NCBI RefSeq assembly: GCF_000716335.1
Contig: NZ_KL591004.1
Location: forward strand, 382,314-446,313
Reading direction: 5' to 3'
DNA: 64,000 nucleotides
Source: Streptomyces sp. NRRL S-118
GTDB taxonomy: Bacteria; Actinomycetota; Actinomycetes; Streptomycetales; Streptomycetaceae
Positions 32,763 to 41,555 of the stretch are shown here, piece by piece (position 1 is the stretch's first letter; every line of letters begins with the position of its first letter). Below the pieces are notes generated by a model, which did not search any database, was not told where the DNA came from, and worked only from the letters and a program-made list of their open reading frames with translations. A program made the translations under genes and the position numbers.

Positions 32763-34601
32763 GTGAGCGGCTTGGTGGGCTGGGTCGACTTCCACCACGA
32801 CCTGACCAAGGAGGAGCCCGTCGTCCACGCGATGACGGATTCCATGCGCAACCGCGGTCCCGACACCAAGGGGACCTGGATCTCCCGGACCGCCGCACTC
32901 GGGCACCGGGACCTGCTCACCACCACGGTGCACGGCGAGCAGCCCTTCGCGTCGCGCGTCGGCGGAAAACCGGTCACCGTCACCGTCGCGGGCACCCTCC
33001 ACAACCGGCGGGAACTCGCGGCCGACATCGAAGCCGCCGGAGGAAATCCCGGGGAACGCACCGACGCCGAATTGTTCTTACAGGCGTATCTGCTCTGGGG
33101 GAACCGATTCGTCGAACGTGTCGACGGCGTCTTCGGATTCGCCGTCTGGGACGGCCGGACGCAGCGCCTCGTACTCGGCCGCGACCGGGTCGGAATCAAG
33201 CCGCTCTACTACTCCGCGTACGACGGCGGAATCCTCTTCGCGTCCGTACCGAAGGGGATCATGGCGAATCCCCGCTTCACGGCACGGCTCGACCTCCGAG
33301 CGCTCCCCGTCGCCCTCCAGCCCCGGCTGGCCCTGCCCGGGGAGACCCCGCTCCTCGGCCTGTACGAGGTCCCCCCGGGCCACGTGCTGACGTACACCCG
33401 GTCCGGCCTGACCAAGGACCGCTACTGGCAGCTCACCAGCGCACCCCACGGCGACTCCTTCGAGACGACCGCACGCCGGGTCCGGGAGCTGCTGGAGGAC
33501 GCCGTGGAGCGCCAGGCCGCCACGGACGGCCCCCTCGGCGCCATGCTGTCGGGCGGGGTGGACTCCACCTCCGTCGCCGCCCTGGCCGTACGGCAGTTGC
33601 GCCGGACCGGCTCCGAGCGGACGCTGGACACCTACTGCGTGCAGTTCGAGAGCGACCCCGCCCACTTCGTGGCCACCGAGCTGCGGCCCGACGTGGACGC
33701 CCCGTACGCCGCGGCCGCCGCCGAGTTCATGGGCAGCCGGCACCACACGCTGACCGCCACGGTCCAGGACCTGCTGGACGTCATCCCGGACACCCGGCGC
33801 GCCCGCGACCTGCCGGGCTGGGGCCAGTTCGACGCGTCGATGTACCTGCTGTTCCGCGAGATGCGGGGCAACGGCACCGTGGCGCTGACCGGCGAGGCCG
33901 CCGACGAGGTCTTCGGCGGCTACCCGTACTTCTTCAAGCAGGAGGTGGTCGGGCGCCGGAACTTCCCGTGGCTGGGCGACGGGCCCAAGCTGTCGCGGTA
34001 CCTGTCCCCGGACCTGATGGCGCTCGTCGACCCCGAGGAGGACGAGCGCGCCCGGTACTCCGAGATCGTCTCGCAGGTGCCCCGGCTCGACGGCGAGGAC
34101 CCGGAGAACGCCCGCATGCGGGAGATCTTCCACCTCGGTCTCGCCGGCCCGCTGTCGGTCATCCTCGACCGCAAGGAGCGCATGAGCTCCTTCAACGGCC
34201 TGGACGTACGGGTGCCGTTCTGCGACCACCGCCTGCTCGAGTACGTCTGGAACGTGCCCTGGTCGCTGAAGTCGCGGGGCGGGGTGAAGGGACTGCTCAA
34301 GGCGGCCATGTCCGATGTCCTGCCCCCGAGCACGGTCCACCGCAAGAAGAGCGCCTACCCGCACGTGCAGAACCCGGAGTACGACCGGACGCTGGTGCGC
34401 GCCGCGTCCTGGATCGCCAACGACGCCGCGTCGCCCCTGGCCGGCCTGTTCGACACCGCACGGCTGAACGGCCTGATCGAGCGGATCCGCAACAACGCGA
34501 TCGACGCGGAGCTGCCCGGCGGATCGAACCAGGCCGCGCTCCTCATCCAACTCGTCGAGCTGCACACGTGGGTGGACGAGTACGGAGTATCGCTGCCCTG
34601 A
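32763..34601 (+). CDS. asparagine synthetase-fold enzyme, beta-lactam-synthetase-like
   Basis: 612 residues from GTG 32763, with AGGAG eight bases upstream. The N-terminal domain has the class II glutamine amidotransferase fold (AVWDGRTQRLVLGRDRVGIKPLYY) but starts Met-Ser-Gly-Leu instead of Met-Cys-Gly, so the catalytic Cys is absent and no glutamine hydrolysis is expected. The synthetase domain keeps the ATP-PPi loop SGGVDS (263-268), GEAADEVFGGYPYF and RKKSAYP. Loss of this Cys is also a feature of beta-lactam synthetases (clavulanate BLS, CarA). I infer AMP-activation of a carboxylate and intramolecular beta-lactam closure. Leu106 is encoded by TTA, a bldA-dependent codon. First gene of the operon. 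Confidence 0.88.
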   Translation: MSGLVGWVDFHHDLTKEEPVVHAMTDSMRNRGPDTKGTWISRTAALGHRDLLTTTVHGEQPFASRVGGKPVTVTVAGTLHNRRELAADIEAAGGNPGERTDAELFLQAYLLWGNRFVERVDGVFGFAVWDGRTQRLVLGRDRVGIKPLYYSAYDGGILFASVPKGIMANPRFTARLDLRALPVALQPRLALPGETPLLGLYEVPPGHVLTYTRSGLTKDRYWQLTSAPHGDSFETTARRVRELLEDAVERQAATDGPLGAMLSGGVDSTSVAALAVRQLRRTGSERTLDTYCVQFESDPAHFVATELRPDVDAPYAAAAAEFMGSRHHTLTATVQDLLDVIPDTRRARDLPGWGQFDASMYLLFREMRGNGTVALTGEAADEVFGGYPYFFKQEVVGRRNFPWLGDGPKLSRYLSPDLMALVDPEEDERARYSEIVSQVPRLDGEDPENARMREIFHLGLAGPLSVILDRKERMSSFNGLDVRVPFCDHRLLEYVWNVPWSLKSRGGVKGLLKAAMSDVLPPSTVHRKKSAYPHVQNPEYDRTLVRAASWIANDAASPLAGLFDTARLNGLIERIRNNAIDAELPGGSNQAALLIQLVELHTWVDEYGVSLP

Positions 34602-34649
34602 CCGGCCCGGGGCGCCGCCACATCCACAGCAATCCGCAAGGGAGCACCC

Positions 34650-35504
34650 ATGCTTGAGCTGGTACCCATCACCGAGTCCATCGGCACCGAAGTGCGCGGG
34701 GTCGACGTCACGGCCGGTCTCTCCGACAGCGACTTCGAGCGCGTGTACCGGGCCTGGCTGGACACCACGATCCTGCTCGTCCGCGGCCAGGACATGACGC
34801 CCGCGCAGCACATCGAGTTCACCCGGCGGTTCGGCGAGATCTACACGTACACCCGCTCCCAGTTCAACGACCAGGAGTATCCCGAGATCCTGATCCTGTC
34901 GAACAAGAAGGAGAACGGGAAGCCGATCGGCTCCGCCTACAGCGGCCGTGTCTGGCACAGCGACGGCCACTTCCTGACCGACCCCCCGGTCGGCTCCATG
35001 CTGTACGCCCGCGAGGTGCCGCCCGTGGGCGGCGACACGTGGTACGGCAACATGTACGCCGCCTACGACGCCCTGCCCGAGCGGGTCAAGGAGCGGATCG
35101 AGGACCTCCGGGTCGTCATCAGCCGCGTCCAGTCGCGCCCGTACAACTACCCGGACCGCCCCGCGCCCACCCCCGAGGAGCGGGCCGAGTGGGTGGACGT
35201 CAGCCACCCCGTCGTCCGCGTCCACGAGGAGACCGGGCGCAAGGCCCTGATGGTGGGCGGCAACGTGCCGTGGCGGATCGAGGGGATGCCCGAGGAGGAG
35301 AGCCTCCCGCTGGTCACCTTCCTCCAGGAGTTCGCGGTCCAGCCGGGGTTCACCTACCGCCACACGTGGCAGCCCGGCGACATCCTCCTGTGGGACAACC
35401 GCAGCGCCATGCACCGGGCCACCTACTACGACCACGTCGCGCACACCCGGCTGCTGCACCGGACCACGATCACGGGGCGGCGCACCACCGCCGCCGCGGC
35501 CTGA
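34650..35504 (+). CDS. TauD/TfdA-family Fe(II)/2-oxoglutarate oxygenase
   Basis: 284 residues with an AAGGGAG site before ATG. Jelly-roll dioxygenase with the facial triad His103-x-Asp105 (in VWHSDGHF) and His255 (in DNRSAMHRAT), plus an Arg for 2-oxoglutarate in the last strand (LLHRTTITG region). The intact HxD shows a hydroxylase or oxidase rather than a halogenase, which would lack the acid. In the cluster it could hydroxylate the carbon that bears the tertiary alcohol of a tabtoxinine-type ring, or oxidise the added methyl group. This is inference. Confidence 0.9.
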   Translation: MLELVPITESIGTEVRGVDVTAGLSDSDFERVYRAWLDTTILLVRGQDMTPAQHIEFTRRFGEIYTYTRSQFNDQEYPEILILSNKKENGKPIGSAYSGRVWHSDGHFLTDPPVGSMLYAREVPPVGGDTWYGNMYAAYDALPERVKERIEDLRVVISRVQSRPYNYPDRPAPTPEERAEWVDVSHPVVRVHEETGRKALMVGGNVPWRIEGMPEEESLPLVTFLQEFAVQPGFTYRHTWQPGDILLWDNRSAMHRATYYDHVAHTRLLHRTTITGRRTTAAAA

Positions 35505-35514
35505 GCGGGCGGCC

Positions 35515-37125
35515 ATGAAGACGTACGACTACATCATCGTGGGCGCCGGCGCCGCGGGCTGCGTGCTCGCCGGGCGGCTGACCGAGGACCCGTCCATCAG
35601 CGTCCTGCTGCTCGAATCGGGCCGCGAGCGGCACAGCCCGCTCCTGTCCGTCCCGGCGGCCGAGACGGTGCTCATGGGCAACCCGAAGTACGACTGGTGC
35701 TTCGAGACCGACGCCGACCCGACGATCGAGGGCCGCAGCGTCCGGATCCCGCGCGGGCGGCTCCTCGGCGGATCCAACGCCATCAACGGCATGATCTACG
35801 TTCGCGGCCAGAAGGAGGACTACGACGACTGGGCGGCGCTCGGCAACGAGGACTGGTCCTGGTCCGGCGTCCTGCCCTACTTCAAGAGCCTGGAGCGGGC
35901 GGACGGCATCGGTGGCGAGAACCGGGGCCGCGACGGCCTGATCTCGGTCGGCCTGCCCCGCGACCGCGACGAGCTGTGCGACGCGTTCGTCGAGGCCGGC
36001 GTGAAGGCCGGCTACCCGGAGAACCCCGACTACAACTCCGGTGACCAGGAAGGCTTCGGCTACTACCAGGTCAATCACGAGAACGGCCGCCGCTCCTCCG
36101 CCGCCGGCACCTACCTGAAGGCGGCGCGCCGCCGGCCCAACCTCACGCTGCTGACGGAGGCGCACGTCGGGCGGCTGAGGTTCGAGGGCAGGCACTGCAC
36201 CGGCGTCGAGTTCCGCCACGACGGCCAGGAGCAGCGGGCCGGCAGCCGCCACGACGTCATCGTCAGCGCGGGCGCCGTGCAGTCCCCGCAACTGCTGGAG
36301 CTCTCCGGCATCGGCTCCGCACGCGTGCTCTCCGACAGCGGAGTGCCCCTCGTGCACCACCTGCCCGGCGTCGGGGAGAACTTCCAGGACCACTTCGCCG
36401 CCCGGCTGCGCTGGCGGGTGCGCCGCCCCATCACCTTCAACGAGCGCTCCCGCGGGCTCGGCCTGCTGCGCGAACTCGCCGTCTACGCGCGCGAGCGGCG
36501 CGGGCTGCTCAGCCTGCCCATCGCCCTCGGGCACGGCTTCGTCCGGACCTCGGACGAGGAGACCCGTCCCGACGTGCAGTTCCACTTCGCACCGGCCAGT
36601 TACGGCGAGGGATCGAGCCGGCGGCTCGACACCTCGCCCGGCATGACCGTGGGCGTCTACCCGCTGCGGCCGGAGTCCAAGGGCTCCATCCACATCCGCT
36701 CGCGCGACCCGCTGACCCCGCCCGCGATCCGGCCGCGCTTCCTCGACGCGGAGGCCGACCGCACCCGGCTGGTGGCGGGCATGCGCATCGCCCGCCGCAT
36801 CGTCGAAGGCGCGAGCTTCGATCCGTACCGCGAGTACGAACTGGTGCCCGGTCGCGGCGTCACCGGGGACGAGGAGCTCCTCGCCTACGCCCGGGCGCAC
36901 GGCGACACCTCCTACCACCCCGTCGGCACCTGCCGCATGGGCGGCGACGAGGGCGCGGTGGTGGACCAGCGGCTGCGGGTGCACGGTGTGCGGGGCCTGC
37001 GGGTGATCGACGCCTCCGTCATGCCGGCCATGGTCTCGGGCAACACCAACGCCGCGAGCCTCATGATCGGCGAGAAGGGCGCCGCCCTCGTCCTGGCGGA
37101 CCACCGCGCGGGGCGCGCCGCGTGA
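35515..37125 (+). CDS. GMC-family FAD-dependent alcohol oxidoreductase
   Basis: 536 residues. Glucose-methanol-choline family: FAD-binding [17 protein letters not shown], the GMC signature [19 protein letters not shown], and the C-terminal catalytic block [10 protein letters not shown] followed by VSGNTNAAS. It oxidises primary alcohols to aldehydes, sometimes on to acids, in the cytoplasm. In the operon it is well suited to turn a hydroxymethyl group into the carboxylate needed for ring closure (inferred). The gene starts ten bases after the oxygenase and its end overlaps the transporter start by four bases. Confidence 0.92.
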   Translation: MKTYDYIIVGAGAAGCVLAGRLTEDPSISVLLLESGRERHSPLLSVPAAETVLMGNPKYDWCFETDADPTIEGRSVRIPRGRLLGGSNAINGMIYVRGQKEDYDDWAALGNEDWSWSGVLPYFKSLERADGIGGENRGRDGLISVGLPRDRDELCDAFVEAGVKAGYPENPDYNSGDQEGFGYYQVNHENGRRSSAAGTYLKAARRRPNLTLLTEAHVGRLRFEGRHCTGVEFRHDGQEQRAGSRHDVIVSAGAVQSPQLLELSGIGSARVLSDSGVPLVHHLPGVGENFQDHFAARLRWRVRRPITFNERSRGLGLLRELAVYARERRGLLSLPIALGHGFVRTSDEETRPDVQFHFAPASYGEGSSRRLDTSPGMTVGVYPLRPESKGSIHIRSRDPLTPPAIRPRFLDAEADRTRLVAGMRIARRIVEGASFDPYREYELVPGRGVTGDEELLAYARAHGDTSYHPVGTCRMGGDEGAVVDQRLRVHGVRGLRVIDASVMPAMVSGNTNAASLMIGEKGAALVLADHRAGRAA

Positions 37126-38129
37126 CCAGCCGGGCGCGGGCGGATTCACCGGGGCGGCCCGCCGCCCCGGGCACCGCGGAGGGGACGTCCGGCTCCGTGG
37201 CGGGCCCGCCGGGAGAGGGCTCGCCGGGTCGCGGCATCGCCTACGTGTCGGCGTTCCTGGTCCTGGCGAACGCCAACGCGGTCTTCTCCGGGAACCTGCT
37301 CCAGAGCATGCACCCCTTCACGTTCCTGTTCTGGAGCTTCTTCGCCGGCGCCCTGTTCTTCGGCACGGTCCTGGTGGTCCGCGACGGACCGGGGGCTCTC
37401 AGGGTCGGACGGGCGTCGAGCGTGCCCCTGCTGATCCTGAACGGGACGACCGCCTTCAACTGGATCGGCTACTTCTACGCCCTGCACTTCATCGAGCCCG
37501 CCATCGTGAGCGCCATGATGGGCGGCCTCGGCCCGCTCGTCACCATCGCGCTGGAGCGGATCCTGCGGGGCCGGCGCTTCCCCCGGCGGGTCTACGTACC
37601 GGCCGCCGGGGTGCTGCTCGGGGCCGGGATGCTGGCCTGGGGCTCCCTGACCGGCCAGTCCGGACTCGCCGGGGTCAGCGTGGCGGCCTCCGTCACCGGG
37701 CTGCTCGCGTCGGTGGTGGCCGGGGTGTCGCAGGCCCTCAACACCGTGGCGACCAAGCAGCTCGGCGACCGCGGGTGGGGCGCCACCCGGATCATGACGC
37801 ACCGCTTCCACCTGCTGCTGGCCGTGGCGGCCGTACTGGCGCTGAGCGGACCGGGGCTGTCGGTCGGCGGGGCGTCACAGGCCGGGCTGCTCGCGGTGGC
37901 GACCGTGCTCGGCGTCATCGCACCGCTCTGGCCGCTGCAGCGCGGCATCATCCTCTCCGAGCCGTTCACCGTCGCGGCCCTGCTGGCCCTGGCACCCCTC
38001 CTGACCTACCTGTTCCAGGGCTTCGACGCGCGCATGGAGTGGTCCGCCCTCTCGGCGGCCGGCTGCGCCGTGGTCGCGGTCTTCACCGTCCACGGAACAC
38101 GCATCACCCACAAGGGAAACGTGGCATGA
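37122..38129 (+). CDS. EamA/DMT-family transporter
   Basis: 335 residues from GTG 37122 (GTGA overlap with the oxidoreductase stop). After a 35-residue hydrophilic leader come about ten membrane helices in two EamA halves ([21 protein letters not shown]...[26 protein letters not shown], then [25 protein letters not shown]). Drug/metabolite transporters of this type export amino-acid-like compounds, so it is the likely product exporter of the operon. It overlaps the next gene by four bases (ATGA). Confidence 0.9.
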   Translation: MTSRARADSPGRPAAPGTAEGTSGSVAGPPGEGSPGRGIAYVSAFLVLANANAVFSGNLLQSMHPFTFLFWSFFAGALFFGTVLVVRDGPGALRVGRASSVPLLILNGTTAFNWIGYFYALHFIEPAIVSAMMGGLGPLVTIALERILRGRRFPRRVYVPAAGVLLGAGMLAWGSLTGQSGLAGVSVAASVTGLLASVVAGVSQALNTVATKQLGDRGWGATRIMTHRFHLLLAVAAVLALSGPGLSVGGASQAGLLAVATVLGVIAPLWPLQRGIILSEPFTVAALLALAPLLTYLFQGFDARMEWSALSAAGCAVVAVFTVHGTRITHKGNVA

Positions 38130-39385
38130 CTATGACATCACGAAAAGTGCTGGTCGTCGTCGACGGCTACTCGTCGGGGTCGCAGCTTCCGCGCGTGATG
38201 GCGGAACGCGGCTGGGACTGCGTCCACGTCTCGGCGCTGGAGGACATCCCCGACTACTACCGGGAGACGTTCGACCGGGACGCGTACCTCGACCACTTCG
38301 CCCACGGCGGGGACACCGCCGGGCTCGTCCGCGACCTGGCGGCGTACCGCCCGTCGGCCGTCGTCCCCGGCACGGAGAGCGGCGTCATCGTCGCGAGTCT
38401 CCTGGCGGACGCCCTCGGCCTCCCCGGGAACGACCCGGCCCGCAGCAACGCCCACCGCGACAAGTACGAGATGCACAACCGCCTCCGGGAGGCGGGTCTG
38501 CGCAGCATGGACCACTACCTCGCCCACGACGCCGCGGGCCTCCTGGCCTGGGCCGACGAGGGCTCCTGGCCGGTGGTCCTGAAACCGCGGGCCAGCGCGG
38601 GGACGGACTCGGTCACCTTCTGCCCGGACCGGGCCGCGCTGGAGGAGGCGTTCCACCGGCTGCACGGAGCCGTCAACCGGATCGGCGAGCGCAACGACGC
38701 CGTCCTCGCCCAGCGGTTCCTGTCCGGCCAGGAGTACTTCATCAACGGCGTCAGCGCCGACGGCCGGCACCTCGTCACGGAGATCTGGCGCACCGACAAG
38801 ATCAGCGTGCCGGGCGCCGGAGCGATCTACGACCGCAGCGTCCTGCTGGACCCCACGACGCCCGCGACGAAGGAGATCACCGGCTACGTCCACGACGTCC
38901 TCGACGCCCTCGGCATCCGCTGGGGCGCCCACCACACCGAGCTGATGGTGGGGGACGACGGGCCGACGCTCATCGAGTGCGCCGCCCGCCTCTCCGGGGG
39001 CCTCAACCGGGACGCGGCCCGCCACGCCGTCGGCACCAGCATGCTGGACCTGCTGGCCGACCTGGTGACCGAGGGACCGGCGTCCGTGCACCGGCTCCGC
39101 GAGGCGCAGCGCCCCCACCGGTTCCCGCTGTGGCAGGTGCAGTTCATCTCCGACCGGGCCGGTGTGGTGAAGGAATCCTTCTACGCCGAACTGCTCGCCT
39201 CCCTCAGCAGCACGACCTGGCTGCAGAAGGCGCCCTCACCGGGCGACGCGGTCAGCGTCACGACCGACCTCTTCTCCAGCCCCGGCATCGTCTTCATGAC
39301 CCACGCCGACCCCGCGGTCCTGCAGCGCGACTACGAGACCGTCCGCGCGTGGGAGCGCGAACAGCGCCTCTTCACCCTCGCGTAG
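38126..39385 (+). CDS. ATP-grasp ligase
   Basis: 419 residues from ATG 38126 with AAGGG upstream. ATP-grasp fold: N-terminal pre-ATP domain (VLVVVDGYSSGSQLPRVMAERG), Lys-containing GSWPVVLKPRASAGTDSVTFC, and the metal-binding end GAHHTELMVGDDGPTLIECAARLSGG. It is close to the branch that ligates amino acids (L-amino-acid ligase/BacD-like). In the cluster I infer that it joins an amino acid to the beta-lactam amino acid to give a dipeptide pro-toxin, equivalent to the Thr or Ser addition in tabtoxin. Confidence 0.9.
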   Translation: MTMTSRKVLVVVDGYSSGSQLPRVMAERGWDCVHVSALEDIPDYYRETFDRDAYLDHFAHGGDTAGLVRDLAAYRPSAVVPGTESGVIVASLLADALGLPGNDPARSNAHRDKYEMHNRLREAGLRSMDHYLAHDAAGLLAWADEGSWPVVLKPRASAGTDSVTFCPDRAALEEAFHRLHGAVNRIGERNDAVLAQRFLSGQEYFINGVSADGRHLVTEIWRTDKISVPGAGAIYDRSVLLDPTTPATKEITGYVHDVLDALGIRWGAHHTELMVGDDGPTLIECAARLSGGLNRDAARHAVGTSMLDLLADLVTEGPASVHRLREAQRPHRFPLWQVQFISDRAGVVKESFYAELLASLSSTTWLQKAPSPGDAVSVTTDLFSSPGIVFMTHADPAVLQRDYETVRAWEREQRLFTLA

Positions 39386-39443
39386 CCGCGCCGCCCGGCG
39401 CACGCCGCAGCACCGAGAACACCTTCCCCAGAAGGGCAATCCA

Positions 39444-40826
39444 GTGTCCGAAGAACACCCCGCCGACCGCTTCGACTACGCCCGCAACCTCCCCGGGGCC
39501 GGGACCTACCGCGCCTACCGCGGCACCTTCTGGCCGCCCGCGCCCGGCTACGAGGTGTCCTGCCTCGACCTGGCCCCGTACGTCCCCGGCCTCGGCCCGG
39601 ACTTCGCGCGCGGCCTCGCCGCGCTGAAGTCCGCCGTGGAGGACGAGTGGCGGACGGTCAAGGAGATCGGCATCCCGGCCCGGCGGCGCTTCAACGACCC
39701 CGGGGCGATCTCCCGGGCGATGCGCGCGATCATCCCGCACCTGACGGGCGCGGCCGACCGGCGCGCCCTCACCCTGCGCGCCGACGCGGTCGAGCACGGC
39801 TACACCGACGAGATCCTCGAGGAGCTCGCGGGCCTCGACGAGGAGCTCACGGTCGTCGCCGGCCAGATATCCACCTGGTACGGCAAGGAGGTCCGCGGCC
39901 TGCCGACCGCCTTCGCCTGCCGGCGCGACGACCGCAGCCAGGCGCACGTCGACCGCGCCCTGGAGGACAGGACCGAGGCCGAGGGGTACCTGCGCGGCCT
40001 CCACCCCGACCTCCGCCTGGGCGACGTGCCCGCCTTCGGCGTGACGGACCTCTTCCACATGGCCGGCGAGGGCAACCTCCACCCCAAGCACATCGCCTAC
40101 TTCCTGCCGGAGGACGAGGGCGTCAAGTACTCGCCCTTCAAGAAGACGTTCTACTTCCGCAACACCCACCGGGCGCTGCTGGAGAGCATCTCCGCGCCCC
40201 TCGCCGACCGCCACATCCGCACCGGCGACACGTTCGACCCGGCCGACGCGCGGTTCGCCACCATCCCCGTCCTCGGTGTCCTCAGCCATGAACTGGGCCA
40301 CTTCGTGCACCGCCCGGTCACCGACTACAAGGCGCTGAACGAAGCGGAGCGCTGGGCCTCCGTCGTCCTCCAGGAAGTCGCCGCCGACGTCTTCGGCATC
40401 CTGATCCTCGCCGACGTCTGGGCGCGGCGCACCGGTCTCCCGGCCGGCGACGTCGTCGCCTACTACCTGGCGGAGTGCCTGCGCTACGTCGACCGCGGGC
40501 TCGGCCACTTCCCCGACAGCGACGGCATGTTCCTCCAGCTGTCCTACTTCGTCCAGCTCGGCGCGCTCACCCTCGACGAGCAGGACGGCCCCCGCCTGAC
40601 CGGCCGGCCCGAGGCCGTCCTGGCCGGGCTGCGGTCCCTGGCCCGGGTGCTGGCCGACACGCTGCTCGCGGACCGGGCCGACGCGTCCGTCGCGCTCCAC
40701 CGCGCCTTCGGCCCCGCCACCGGCGCCCCCCTGCGGCCGCTCGTGGACGGGCTGCGCCGCCGGCCGTCCACGTCGGTCGAGTACACGCAAGAACACATCC
40801 ACGCCACGAGCCGTTCCGCCGCTTAG
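39444..40826 (+). CDS. HELGH metalloprotein of unknown family
   Basis: 460 residues from GTG 39444, with GAAGGG nine bases upstream. I do not recognise the family. The middle carries a gluzincin-like zinc site: SHELGH (His282, Glu283, His286) and LQEVAADVFG with Glu311 as probable third ligand, arranged like the HExxH...ExxAD of M48-type peptidases, but without membrane helices or signal peptide. A peptidase or hydrolase acting inside the cell on an operon intermediate or on the dipeptide is possible. Tabtoxin producers also have a zinc peptidase (TabP), but homology is not claimed. Confidence 0.75.
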   Translation: MSEEHPADRFDYARNLPGAGTYRAYRGTFWPPAPGYEVSCLDLAPYVPGLGPDFARGLAALKSAVEDEWRTVKEIGIPARRRFNDPGAISRAMRAIIPHLTGAADRRALTLRADAVEHGYTDEILEELAGLDEELTVVAGQISTWYGKEVRGLPTAFACRRDDRSQAHVDRALEDRTEAEGYLRGLHPDLRLGDVPAFGVTDLFHMAGEGNLHPKHIAYFLPEDEGVKYSPFKKTFYFRNTHRALLESISAPLADRHIRTGDTFDPADARFATIPVLGVLSHELGHFVHRPVTDYKALNEAERWASVVLQEVAADVFGILILADVWARRTGLPAGDVVAYYLAECLRYVDRGLGHFPDSDGMFLQLSYFVQLGALTLDEQDGPRLTGRPEAVLAGLRSLARVLADTLLADRADASVALHRAFGPATGAPLRPLVDGLRRRPSTSVEYTQEHIHATSRSAA

Positions 40827-40835
40827 GAGACAGCG

Positions 40836-41531
40836 ATGATCCAGACCAAGCAGGACCTCGGCGCGGTGCGCGACTACTACACCGCGCAGCGCTCGGCCAG
40901 CACCGACCAGGAGAGCATCTACGCCATCTGGGAGCGCGGCGAGGCGTTCAACGACTCCGTGACGCCGTCGACGTACGTGCCCGAATACCGCTCCCACATG
41001 CTGCTCAAACTCGTGTCGCTGACCGGGGACGACGCCCGCGTGTTCTCGCTGGGCTGCGGCAACGGGTTCGTGGAGGGCGACCTCGCCGCCCTCGGCCGCA
41101 CGGTCCGGGCGATCGACTTCAACGAGGAGGCGGTCGAGCTCACCCGCAGGAAAGGGGTGGACGCCTTCACCGCCGACTACTACGAACTCGACGCGGCGGA
41201 GCTGGCGGGCGTCGAGGCCGTGTACGCCGACGGCTTCCTCGGTCACCTCTTCGACGCCGAGGACGAACTGCGCCCCGCGCTGCGGAAACTGGAGGGCCTC
41301 GGCCTGGCCTCCGGCACCACGCTGGTCTTCTCCAACGACGCGCCCTTCTCGGCCGACGCCGCGTTCGAGCCGCACCACCGCGTCCAGGACTTCTGGTTCC
41401 TGTCCAAGGACTACCTCCAGCGGAGCCTGGAGAGCGCCGGTTTCTCCTCCGTGGAGAGTTACTACTTCCCCTACCTGCGGCCCATCAGCGGCCTGCGCAA
41501 CCGCACCATCTGCGTCGTACGCGTCCCGTAG
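40836..41531 (+). CDS. class I SAM-dependent methyltransferase
   Basis: 231 residues, with TAGGAGA overlapping the previous stop and ATG nine bases on. The Rossmann methyltransferase motif I reads VFSLGCGNGFVEGDL, followed by the acidic VRAIDFNEEAVELTRRKG. The C-terminus ends RNRTICVVRVP. The type (C, N or O) cannot be read. In a tabtoxin-like pathway the beta-lactam carbonyl carbon is known to come from the methionine methyl group, so I infer C-methylation of a lysine-pathway keto acid. Confidence 0.88.
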   Translation: MIQTKQDLGAVRDYYTAQRSASTDQESIYAIWERGEAFNDSVTPSTYVPEYRSHMLLKLVSLTGDDARVFSLGCGNGFVEGDLAALGRTVRAIDFNEEAVELTRRKGVDAFTADYYELDAAELAGVEAVYADGFLGHLFDAEDELRPALRKLEGLGLASGTTLVFSNDAPFSADAAFEPHHRVQDFWFLSKDYLQRSLESAGFSSVESYYFPYLRPISGLRNRTICVVRVP

Positions 41532-41555
41532 CGGACCCGGAGGAGAGGGAGAGCA

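Noticed and set aside
34650..35504. Fe/2OG enzyme as a halogenase, which would fit the known chlorinated tabtoxin-like Streptomyces dipeptide
   Set aside because: The metal triad keeps Asp105 (HxD). Halogenases replace this acid with Gly or Ala.
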